This document shows positions 31,987-39,969 of a stretch of 64,000 bases of DNA, piece after piece (positions within the stretch are counted from its first letter, which is position 1; each line of letters opens with the position of its first letter). A model generated the notes under the pieces. That model ran no database searches, was not told where the DNA came from, and was given only the letters and a program-made list of their open reading frames with translations. This stretch comes from Cryomorpha ignava. Lineage in GTDB: Bacteria > Bacteroidota > Bacteroidia > Flavobacteriales_D > Cryomorphaceae. Location of the stretch: the NCBI RefSeq assembly GCF_010686655.1, contig NZ_JAAGVY010000002.1, forward strand, positions 186,001 to 250,000, written 5' to 3'. The position numbers and the translations under genes were made by a program.

Positions 31987-34235
31987 AGAATATTGACAGC
32001 TTTACACACGTTCGAGGCGAGTCGCTTTATGTTGACGATTTAATGCTGCGACAAGATGTTTTATTCGGATTGTGCTTCGATTCGCCTAAAGCGCATGGGA
32101 AAATAAAATCGGTAGATTATTCCAAAGCGGAGGCATTAAAAGGCGTCATCAAAATTTTTACATACAAAGATATTTTAGGCGAAAATCAAATCGGCGGAAT
32201 CATTCAAGATGAGCCGCTATGGGCAGAAGATGAAGTCCATTTTTGGGGTCAACCCATTGCTTTTATTGTTGCCGAAACTGAAGCCATTGCTAAAAAAGCA
32301 CGGGCTCTAATTACGATTGATATTGAAGAATTACCTGTAATTACAACGGCCAAAGAAGCCAAAGAAAAGGGGAGTTTTATCAATGCACCGCGTTCTTTTA
32401 AATTGGGCGATTCCGCAAAAACATTCGCTGATTGTGAGTATGTTTTTGAAGGGGAAACATTTTCAAATGGTCAGGAACACTTATATTTAGAAACCCAGGG
32501 ATGTTATGCCGTTCCACAAGAAAATGGCAGTATCAAATTGACTTCATCTACACAAGGTCCAACTGCTGTTCAAAAAACAGCCGCTAGAGTTTTGGGCGTT
32601 CCAATGCATAAAATTGAAGTAGATGTCATTCGATTGGGTGGTGGTTTTGGTGGCAAGGAAGATCAGGCAACACCTTGGGCTGTAATGGCAGCTGTGGCAG
32701 TACAATATCTAAACCGTCCGGTGAAATTTATGCTCAACCGGCACGACGATTTGCGCATGACAGGTAAGCGCCATCCGTATTCTTCTTTCTATAAAATTGG
32801 CTTGACAAAAGATTTAAAAATTAAAGCTTTTGAAGTTGAGTTCTTACAAAATTCCGGTGCTGCTGCAGATTTATCTCCGGCTATTGCAGAGCGAACACTA
32901 TTTCATGCATGCAACAGTTATTTTATTCCCAATGTGAGCACCACCGTTTATAGTTGTAAAACCAATTTGCCTCCCAATACTGCCTTTCGCGGGTTTGGTG
33001 GCCCGCAGGGAATGTTTGTTATTGAAAGTGCCATTTCAGCTGTAGCTGATAAAATAGGAATAGACAGAAGACAAATTCAGGAAGAGAATTTATTGGCCGA
33101 AAATGATGAATTTTCTTATGGTCAAATTGCAACGCAAGTAGAAGCTAAAAACACCTGGTTTTCTGCTAAAGAAAAATTTCAATTTGAAAAATTAGAGGAC
33201 GAGGTTTTCGCTTTCAATCAAGAAAATAAACGCTTTACAAAAGGGATTTCGTTGATGCCGATTACTTTCGGAATTTCATTTACAAATACACAAATGAATC
33301 ATGCGCGGGCCTTGATTCATATTTATTTGGACGGAAGTGTAGGAGTTTCTACCGGAGCAGTGGAAATGGGGCAAGGTGTAAATACAAAAATGCTGCAGGT
33401 GGCTCAATCCGTTTTGGGCGTTTCCGCAAATAGAGTTAAAATAGAAACGACCAATACAACTCGTGTTGCCAATACTTCTCCTTCTGCTGCAAGCTCTACT
33501 GCCGATTTGAATGGGAAAGCAGTGGAAATGGCGTGCAAATCCTTAATTGACCGCTTACGCAAAGTAGCTGCCAAAATGCTTTCATCCGAAGAAAAAAACA
33601 TTTCTTTTCAGGAAGATTTTGTTTACTTAGATGCTGAGAAAACAGCCCTTTCTTGGGAAGAACTCATTACCCAAGCGATGGCTCAACGTGTTGCGCTATC
33701 AGAGAATGCACATTACGCAACACCCATCATTCATTTTGATAAAACCAAAGAGAAAGGGCATCCATTTGCGTATCATGTGTACGGAACGGCAATCACAACT
33801 GTAACGGTTGATTGTTTGCGAGGCACGTATGAAATTGATGCTGTAAAAATGGTACACGATTTTGGAAAATCTATGAATTACGCAGTTGACATGGGTCAAA
33901 TTGAAGGTGGTTTAGCGCAAGGAATTGGTTGGATGACGATGGAAGAAATTGCTTATGGCAAGGATGGACGTTTATTGTCGAATGCCTTATCGACTTATAA
34001 AATTCCAGATATTTTTTCTGCTCCAAAAACGGTCGAAACCATTCCGTTGGAAACAGAAGGTAGTGAATGGGCCATTAAGAAATCAAAAGCTACAGGTGAA
34101 CCGCCTTTGATGTATGGAATAGGTACATATTTCGCCATTCAGAAAGCTGTAAAGGCATTCAATCCAAATTATAAATTAAAATTCCATGCACCTTTTACGC
34201 CAGAGAAAGTGTTGATGGGATTATACGAGAAATAA
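31983..34235 (+). CDS. xdhB: Xanthine dehydrogenase molybdopterin-binding subunit
   Basis: The 750-residue protein begins with an aldehyde-oxidase hammerhead (SFTHVRGESLYVDDLM; GVIKIFTYKDILGENQIGG), then the molybdopterin domain with VIRLGGGFGGKEDQATPWA, NTAFRGFGGPQGMFVIE, GAVEMGQGVNTKMLQVAQS and TGEPPLMYGIG, where the catalytic Glu is expected. It carries the Mo centre that hydroxylates purines. With XdhA and XdhC it forms a bacterial purine-oxidation operon; substrates other than xanthine are possible. Confidence 0.95.
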   Translation: MKNIDSFTHVRGESLYVDDLMLRQDVLFGLCFDSPKAHGKIKSVDYSKAEALKGVIKIFTYKDILGENQIGGIIQDEPLWAEDEVHFWGQPIAFIVAETEAIAKKARALITIDIEELPVITTAKEAKEKGSFINAPRSFKLGDSAKTFADCEYVFEGETFSNGQEHLYLETQGCYAVPQENGSIKLTSSTQGPTAVQKTAARVLGVPMHKIEVDVIRLGGGFGGKEDQATPWAVMAAVAVQYLNRPVKFMLNRHDDLRMTGKRHPYSSFYKIGLTKDLKIKAFEVEFLQNSGAAADLSPAIAERTLFHACNSYFIPNVSTTVYSCKTNLPPNTAFRGFGGPQGMFVIESAISAVADKIGIDRRQIQEENLLAENDEFSYGQIATQVEAKNTWFSAKEKFQFEKLEDEVFAFNQENKRFTKGISLMPITFGISFTNTQMNHARALIHIYLDGSVGVSTGAVEMGQGVNTKMLQVAQSVLGVSANRVKIETTNTTRVANTSPSAASSTADLNGKAVEMACKSLIDRLRKVAAKMLSSEEKNISFQEDFVYLDAEKTALSWEELITQAMAQRVALSENAHYATPIIHFDKTKEKGHPFAYHVYGTAITTVTVDCLRGTYEIDAVKMVHDFGKSMNYAVDMGQIEGGLAQGIGWMTMEEIAYGKDGRLLSNALSTYKIPDIFSAPKTVETIPLETEGSEWAIKKSKATGEPPLMYGIGTYFAIQKAVKAFNPNYKLKFHAPFTPEKVLMGLYEK

Positions 34236-34320
34236 GGCAATCAAACTTCAATTCACAAAACAAAACATACTTCGTGGTGCTATTATTTATAGTGCCGGAG
34301 ATACCATTGCCGCTTTTTTA

Positions 34321-34728
34321 TTGCACGAATTTTCTATTTATCGATTAGTGGGAATCATGTTAGTTGGTGCAACGCTTTATGCATTTGAAATTCCAAATTA
34401 CTTTGCATGGATTGAGAAGCGAACCCTTTCTTTAAGTGGAATTAAAAAAACCTTGGCAAAAACAGGATTGGCGATAGCATATTTTAATCCAATATGGATT
34501 TTTAGACATTTGGCTTTCATTAAATTATTCTCCGGAAATTACGCGCAAATCAACGGCAACTTATTGCGTATTGCATTTTGGTCATTTTTATTAAATATTC
34601 CAATTTCGTTTCTTGCTAATTATTTGATTCAGAATAAAGTAAAGCTCGATTGGCGGTTTATTGCAAGTGCTATTTTTTCGGCAATCATGGCTGTTTATTA
34701 CGCATTAAGTGAAACTATCTTTCAATGA
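34321..34728 (+). CDS. Mpv17-like membrane protein in the xdh operon
   Basis: A 135-residue membrane protein is seen from TTG 34321, but the frame is open from about 34222 with GAIIYSAGDTIAAFLLHEF, which looks homologous to the first helix of the Mpv17/PMP22 family; so the real N-terminus is upstream, yet no ATG, GTG or TTG is in place there. The only candidate is an ACG at 34222. Further spans are ATLYAFEIPNYFAWIEK, AFWSFLLNIPISFLANYLI and FIASAIFSAIMAVYYALS. It overlaps xdhC by four bases. Function in purine oxidation unknown; tentative family call. Confidence 0.55.
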   Translation: MHEFSIYRLVGIMLVGATLYAFEIPNYFAWIEKRTLSLSGIKKTLAKTGLAIAYFNPIWIFRHLAFIKLFSGNYAQINGNLLRIAFWSFLLNIPISFLANYLIQNKVKLDWRFIASAIFSAIMAVYYALSETIFQ

Positions 34729-35678
34729 TTTTCTGGCAACACATATTAGATAAACTTCAAGACAATCAAAAGCTATATGTCTTAACCGTAATTGAAAATT
34801 TCGGAAGTTCTCCCGGGCGCAAAGGTTTTAAGATGTTGGTTGCTCAAGATGGATTTATCTTTGGTTCAGTTGGTGGTGGCGTAATGGAGTTTGCTTTAGT
34901 AACAAAAGCAAAAGAGCTTTTACAAGAAAAAAATCAACCGACGTTTATAAAAAAACAAATTCACAAAAGAAACATTAAGGATGGTTCTGGAATGATTTGT
35001 TCCGGAGAGCAAACAGTTGCATTTCATTGTTTGGATTCTGGGAATATTCCTGTCATAGCAAGTATTGTTTCCTGCTTAAAAAATGGAGAAAAGGGAACGC
35101 TGAGACTGTCGCCGGATTCTTTTGATTTTTTGAATAAGCTGTCTGGAAATCAGTTTGAATATCAAATCAATTCAGAACTAGATTGGTTTTTTGAAGAGCA
35201 TATTGGTTTTAGAGAAACGCTGTATATTGTTGGTGGTGGTCACGTTGGGGTAGCTGTTTCAGAAACATTTGTAAACCTTGGTTTTTATGTGGTCGTTTTT
35301 GATAATCGAGAAAACTTAAATACGCTAGAAAACAACAATTTCGCACATCAAAAATCGGTTGTGAATTACAAGAATATCGCTGATTACATCCCACAAGGAA
35401 ATTCTAGTTATGTCGCAATTATGACCAATAAATATACGGATGATAAATTGGTTTTAAGTCAGCTTATTAGGAATAAGTATAAATTCATCGGCGTTTTAGG
35501 CAGCGTAGCAAAACTAGAAACGATGTGGAAGGCTTTATTGAAAGAAGGCTACACACAGGAAGAGTTGGACGTGATTTACGCGCCTATTGGTTTGTCCATA
35601 AAAAGTCAAACTCCAGAAGAAATTGCGGTGAGTATTGCTGCGCAGATTATTCAAATTAGGAATTTGGAGAGGGGATAG
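34725..35678 (+). CDS. xdhC: XdhC-family molybdenum-cofactor insertion chaperone
   Basis: The 317-residue protein has the XdhC/CoxI N-terminal domain (VTVIENFGSSPGRKGFKMLV; GSVGGGVMEFALVTKAKE; SGMICSGEQTVAF) and the XdhC Rossmann domain (LYIVGGGHVGVAVSETFVNLG; VAIMTNKYTDDKLVLSQLI; IYAPIGLSIKSQTPEEIAVS). The family binds and protects sulfurated molybdenum cofactor and inserts it into xanthine dehydrogenase. Coupled start with the upstream membrane-protein gene. Confidence 0.93.
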   Translation: MIFWQHILDKLQDNQKLYVLTVIENFGSSPGRKGFKMLVAQDGFIFGSVGGGVMEFALVTKAKELLQEKNQPTFIKKQIHKRNIKDGSGMICSGEQTVAFHCLDSGNIPVIASIVSCLKNGEKGTLRLSPDSFDFLNKLSGNQFEYQINSELDWFFEEHIGFRETLYIVGGGHVGVAVSETFVNLGFYVVVFDNRENLNTLENNNFAHQKSVVNYKNIADYIPQGNSSYVAIMTNKYTDDKLVLSQLIRNKYKFIGVLGSVAKLETMWKALLKEGYTQEELDVIYAPIGLSIKSQTPEEIAVSIAAQIIQIRNLERG

Positions 35679-36459
35679 TCTTGATACTTAATTATTTTCC
35701 AACCGAAGTTCTTTCTTGAGAAGAAGAATGTTGTTGGTGGTTGGGTGGCAAAATCAATTTGACTTACAATAGTTTCGGTATACGGAAAGAAATCAACTGA
35801 AAAGGAAAGGAATAAGGTGTGCGAAAACTTACGCGCTGAAAATCCAAAATTCGCATTATCTGAATTGGTGTAGGAAATTGTGGTTTTACGTAAAAAAAGA
35901 GATGAAAAATAAACCCGCAGGTAACAATCTAAAAGCCATAATCCACTTAGAACATCTAAAAATGAATATCTTGCAATAGGTAAACATTAATTTAAATTGA
36001 TACTAGTTGCTTCGGAACACAACACTATGCTAATATTTGGCTGTATCTTTAAGCGAATGCAAGACATATAAACTAACAAAGATGGAAAAAAGTCTTTCAA
36101 ACATTACTAGTAGAAACTTAAGTATAGAAACCGTTTCTTTATCAAATGGCCTTTATTTTATAATCTTACAAAGTGGAGACAAGTGGGCAACTGGGAAATT
36201 TATTATAGAAAAGTGAATGAAGACGGAATGCCAACAAGTAACATTGTCTAAATTCAATATCGGATATAGTGCACTTCTAAAGGGTTGTAGCCTGCTTCTA
36301 CTCCCTGGTAATTTGGCAGGTTTGAAGCAGTCGGAAATTTACTCTTCCTGAAAATATGGGACTAACAAAAAATGACGTTTTAATGATTCACAAGAAATAC
36401 ATAGTTGTCTCTTATGCTGCTTGCCTCACGGATGGAGACTTTCAAATCATGCTACCACT
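35679..36459. other. Gap with gene remnants
   Basis: Besides the T9SS remnant at 36082-36216, a segment at 36286-36345 resembles 16088-16140 around CCCTG(A/G)TAATTT and GCA(A/G)G. The frame near 35800-35910 is interrupted by stops, and its content is not recognised. Confidence 0.35.
36082..36216 (+). pseudogene. Orphan T9SS C-terminal sorting domain fragment
   Basis: The 44-codon frame ends ETVSLSNGLYFIILQSGDKW and ATGKFIIEK, matching the final half of a type A T9SS sorting signal (L-x-x-G-x-Y-F ... K-F-I-I-E-K). No cargo domain or signal peptide precedes it. It is the 3' remnant of a lost secreted-protein gene. Confidence 0.65.
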
Positions 36460-37344
36460 ATGCCACACATCCTCAAAAACAAGAATTTAGAAATTCTAAT
36501 TGACCTGCCATTTGAAAATTACTGCCTCGCGCGATTTGACTGGACAGGAAAGATTGTGAGCCTGAAATTTCAGAATGTTCGATTGGCAGGTATTGAAAGG
36601 ACAGATGTTGCAAACGAAAATATTCTTGGAAAAGGATTTTACAATGAATTTGGAATCGACACCGCGCTGGGTTTTGAAGAAGCCGCAATTGGTGGTTGGT
36701 TTCATAAAATAGGGGTGGGGGTGTGCAAGAAAGTGGATAGTAAATACAATTTTATGAAACACTATGAAATCAAGCCCGCCAATTTTCAGACTATTGCTGA
36801 AGACAATCGAATTGTGATTACCTGCAAATCAGAATCGGTAAATGGATACGCTTACTCGCTGAGAAAGAAAATCGAACTTCAGGAAAGCAGTTTTGGCATA
36901 GCGTACTTTTTGGAGAATACCGGTGAAAGGGATATTCGCACCGATGAGTATGTGCACAATTTTTTGGCTCTAAATCATGAGCCTATCGGATCAGATTATG
37001 TGCTGAATTTTCCGTTTGCATTAAAACCAGAACTATTTGTGGAAAAAGTTAATCCCGAATCGAAAGTAATTATAGGCGATAATTCAATCAAATTTAATGG
37101 CGTGCCCGAAAAGGAATTCTTTTTCAGTAATCTTACCGGCGGAGAAAATGTTGATGTGGGGTGGAAGCTATCGCACCTGTCAACTAAAATAGGAATTCGC
37201 GAAACCACGAGTTTTCAATCTAGCAAAGTGAATGTATGGGGATGGCGGCACGTGATTAGCCCCGAGTTATTCTTCAAAATATTTCTTAAGCCGGGTAAGA
37301 CGATTGAATGGTCCAGAAATTATTCAATGTACAGATTATTATGA
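36460..37344 (+). CDS. Conserved protein, mutarotase-like beta-sandwich suspected
   Basis: From ATG 36460 (preferred to TTG 36421) the 294-residue protein is rich in beta strands: KNLEILIDLPFENYCLARFD, GKGFYNEFGIDTALGFEEAA, GGWFHKIGVGVCKK, YEIKPANFQTI and VWGWRHVISPELFFKIFLKP near the end. The strand pattern and the conserved N-E-F / W-F-H-K / H-N-F-L positions suggest a galactose-mutarotase-like sugar-binding fold, but I cannot identify the family with certainty. It overlaps the acetyltransferase frame by four bases. Confidence 0.6.
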   Translation: MPHILKNKNLEILIDLPFENYCLARFDWTGKIVSLKFQNVRLAGIERTDVANENILGKGFYNEFGIDTALGFEEAAIGGWFHKIGVGVCKKVDSKYNFMKHYEIKPANFQTIAEDNRIVITCKSESVNGYAYSLRKKIELQESSFGIAYFLENTGERDIRTDEYVHNFLALNHEPIGSDYVLNFPFALKPELFVEKVNPESKVIIGDNSIKFNGVPEKEFFFSNLTGGENVDVGWKLSHLSTKIGIRETTSFQSSKVNVWGWRHVISPELFFKIFLKPGKTIEWSRNYSMYRLL

Positions 37345-37910
37345 GCGAAATAAAAATAGAAACCGGAAGAACGGTGTTGAGATTGATTGAACTATCAGAT
37401 TTAGAAGTCATTCACAATCTTCAGTCCTTGCCGGAAACGGATGAGTTTTATGCTTTAGGAATTCCAAATAACATAGCCGAAACTAAATCTAAAATAGTTC
37501 CTTGGATTGAATAAAATAAATCGGCTGAAAGCAAGAATTATACTTTTGCCATTGAGGATAAGTTGAGTAAAAATTTCATTGGTTTATTTGGGTTTAAACT
37601 TTCGCACAATAAATACCGCAGGGGAGAAGTTTGGTATAAGATTCATATCGCTCATTGGAATAAAGGATATGCCACCGAGGTTTTGGCTGCGATTATTGAC
37701 TTTGGGTTTGAAAAACTCAACTTACACAGAATTGAGGCCGGATGTGCAGTAAATAATGTTGGATCAATTAGGTTACTTGAAAAAGTAGGAATGAAAAGAG
37801 AAGGAAGGGGCCGAAAAGTTTTGCCATTGAAATCTGGTTGGTCTGATAATTATGAGTATGCCATCCTCGAGACTGATGAGCAGCGGGAAATGCAACATGA
37901 ATCACGATGA
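37341..37910 (+). pseudogene. RimJ/RimL-type GNAT acetyltransferase broken by one stop
   Basis: The frame starts SEIKIETGRTVLRLIELSDL, reaches KSKIVPWIE and meets TAA at 37512, then continues in the same frame with NKSAESKNYTFAIE, FIGLFGFKLSHNKYRRGEV, WYKIHIAHWNKGYATEVLAA, INDFGFEKLNLHRIE-like sequence and NNVGSIRLLEKVGMKREG to 37910. The halves together make one complete GNAT of about 189 residues. One base change (GAA or CAA to TAA) explains it. Either a young pseudogene or a sequencing error. Confidence 0.8.
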
Positions 37911-38107
37911 TCGCCTGAATAAATCGAAAAACAAATTTATTTAATGATTATAGCTTCTTCCTTTATTAGATACTATTAATTTTCAAAACAAAAGGCTCCG
38001 AAAGAATTTCTTTTGAAGCTTTTTGTTTTGTTTTATATGGTTTTTGGGTAGGTGGATGCGGCCATTTGTTAGAAGTATTAGCTAAATGCTTTTAACTATT
38101 TGAGTAG

Positions 38108-39331
38108 TTAAACTTTTTCACTCCCCACCTTTATCCACGCGTCAGCTACTTCTTGCCACGGGTAGGTTTCGCCAGCTTTTGAAACACTATCCATTTGCGC
38201 TAGCAGTTCTTGAATTCTCGCCGAGATTGAATGAAGAGACTCTGCATTGTGTTCGTGGTTGGCCCATGAGCGTCCGTATTCCGTCCAGTAGTTCTCCACA
38301 GCTCCAGTGTAATCGGCTTGAAGCTGATCGGCTGGAATTGCGTTGGTGGTCGAAACTTCAATTCTTTCGCTATAGCTTACAGCTGTAACGCCTTCCTGAA
38401 AATTGTCAAAAGTTTGACGCAGCCTGATACCTGGCCATCTCAATTCCATAGCGCCTTCTTTGGGTTGGTACACTGCCGTGTAAATGGTTCCAAAACCCTG
38501 GCTATATTTTCTGTTAAAGAGCGGAGCTTTTAGAAATGCGTCCGCAATTTGCTCGCTTGTGCGTTCGTCTTGAGCCAGCATTTCATGCAAATAAAGCTCA
38601 CGCTCAATAGTCTTTGTAAATGCCGCATGCTCTGGCCAATCTACCACTCCTTGGTGGTTGGTAGAAGCACTGAGGTCGGTGACTACCGGTGCGCGATCTG
38701 GCGCCAGTTGTACCAAATTGTGCTCGCCCTGCTTATTCATCAACATAATGTTGTAACTCATGTGCGAAGGTATACGCTCAAGAGCCGCTACGGCTTCTGT
38801 CAAAGTTGTGCAATATTCCATCACGTAGCGAAGGATAAATGGAATTCCAAATCCAACGCCAACCACTTTTCGGCCGCCAAAGGTTAGCGAAACTACCAGT
38901 CCGCTGTCGTTCATTCCATCTACCACGCCAATAAGGCAATCGCCCATGGCTATTACGCTGCGGCCATTCCAGGCAGATTGCAGCAAAGTGCCTTCACTAA
39001 GGTTCGGATCAAAATCGTAATTGCGCACCAATTGTGCTTCTTTTTCGCTTACTATCTGAGCGCATCCGCTTATGTAAGCTGGTGGTTGATAGCCGGTAAG
39101 AAAACGATGTGCCACCGGATCTGGCCCCGCCAATTTGCAAAGGTGGAGATAGGTGGGATAAAACTCGGGCATGTACTTTTTCAACTGAGCCCGGCAGGTT
39201 TTTAAGTCGGGACTATTGGCATTCATTTTCGATAAATACCAGCCTTTGTATGCCGGCCAGTGTTTCTGAAAAAGTTTTTGCCATTTTTTTCCGGGTTTCT
39301 TTTCGGATATTGAGTGAATATCAAGATTCAT
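38108..39331 (-). CDS. C45-family Ntn acyltransferase/hydrolase
   Basis: The 407-residue protein has an N-terminal helical part, then YISGCAQIV in which Cys90 is the expected N-terminal nucleophile after self-cleavage, followed by LVRNYDFDP (conserved Asn/Asp), GMNDSGLVVSLTFGGR and the ASTNHQG segment. These are marks of the acyl-CoA:6-aminopenicillanate acyltransferase-like (C45) Ntn hydrolases, which cleave or exchange amide-bound acyl groups. It is the distal gene of a minus-strand cluster, separated by 640 bases from the ATP-grasp gene, so it may have its own promoter. Substrate unknown. Confidence 0.85.
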   Translation of the reverse strand: MNLDIHSISEKKPGKKWQKLFQKHWPAYKGWYLSKMNANSPDLKTCRAQLKKYMPEFYPTYLHLCKLAGPDPVAHRFLTGYQPPAYISGCAQIVSEKEAQLVRNYDFDPNLSEGTLLQSAWNGRSVIAMGDCLIGVVDGMNDSGLVVSLTFGGRKVVGVGFGIPFILRYVMEYCTTLTEAVAALERIPSHMSYNIMLMNKQGEHNLVQLAPDRAPVVTDLSASTNHQGVVDWPEHAAFTKTIERELYLHEMLAQDERTSEQIADAFLKAPLFNRKYSQGFGTIYTAVYQPKEGAMELRWPGIRLRQTFDNFQEGVTAVSYSERIEVSTTNAIPADQLQADYTGAVENYWTEYGRSWANHEHNAESLHSISARIQELLAQMDSVSKAGETYPWQEVADAWIKVGSEKV

Positions 39332-39969
39332 TTATTCGTTATTTTAGTAAGGGTAAGATTTTTCGTTAAGTATAAATTGTTTCTAGTAAACCGTCATTCG
39401 GTTTACAGATTTTTGATGTTGTAAAGTGATAACCCTTACAAATAATTATTCCGTAAAAACGGTAGTGCCTCTGGCACTTCTGAAAGATAGCTTATTTTTA
39501 GCCCAGGAATAAATTCCTGGGTTAAAATAACTGTCGTGCCGCTGGCACTGAGAAGTATTCAAGGCTTGAACTTGACAACTTGCTTCCAGCTAAAGCTCAT
39601 GGATTACACCAAGTAAAGCATATCTTCATTTCGTGCAACTTCGTGATTAAAGAAACATTTAGTTCAACCAAAATCCTTAGCTTTATATCAACTTAAATGT
39701 TTTCAAAATAATCAGATCAGCAAAAGCGTTTTTAAAATTCCGTTCCTACCTTTATTTTGAGTTTGATTTTGCGTCCAAATATATCTTCTTCGAAAGTTGT
39801 ATGTCTGAGCTATAGAGTCCAATAGCAAGCGCTGTGCTGAGCATTTCGACACGCTCAATGACCACTTGTCGAAGTAGCGCACGCCCTTTTGGAAATCAAG
39901 GAGTTGACATTTGTCAATGACTGTTTCCAAAAGAAGTGCAACGCCGATATTGGACTATATAGCCTGACA
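39332..39969. repeat. Gap filled with palindromic intergenic repeats
   Basis: Hairpin GTAAACCG (39386-39393) / CGGTTTAC (39399-39406). A three-hairpin block spans 39464-39548: AGTGCC-tct-GGCACT (39464-39478), a 13-bp stem around CCCAGGAAT / ATTCCTGGG (39498-39525), and GTGCC-gct-GGCAC (39536-39548). A further TTCGACA (39845) / TGTCGAA (39867) pair closes the gap. These look like dispersed Bacteroidota intergenic repeats; no gene is seen. Confidence 0.6.
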
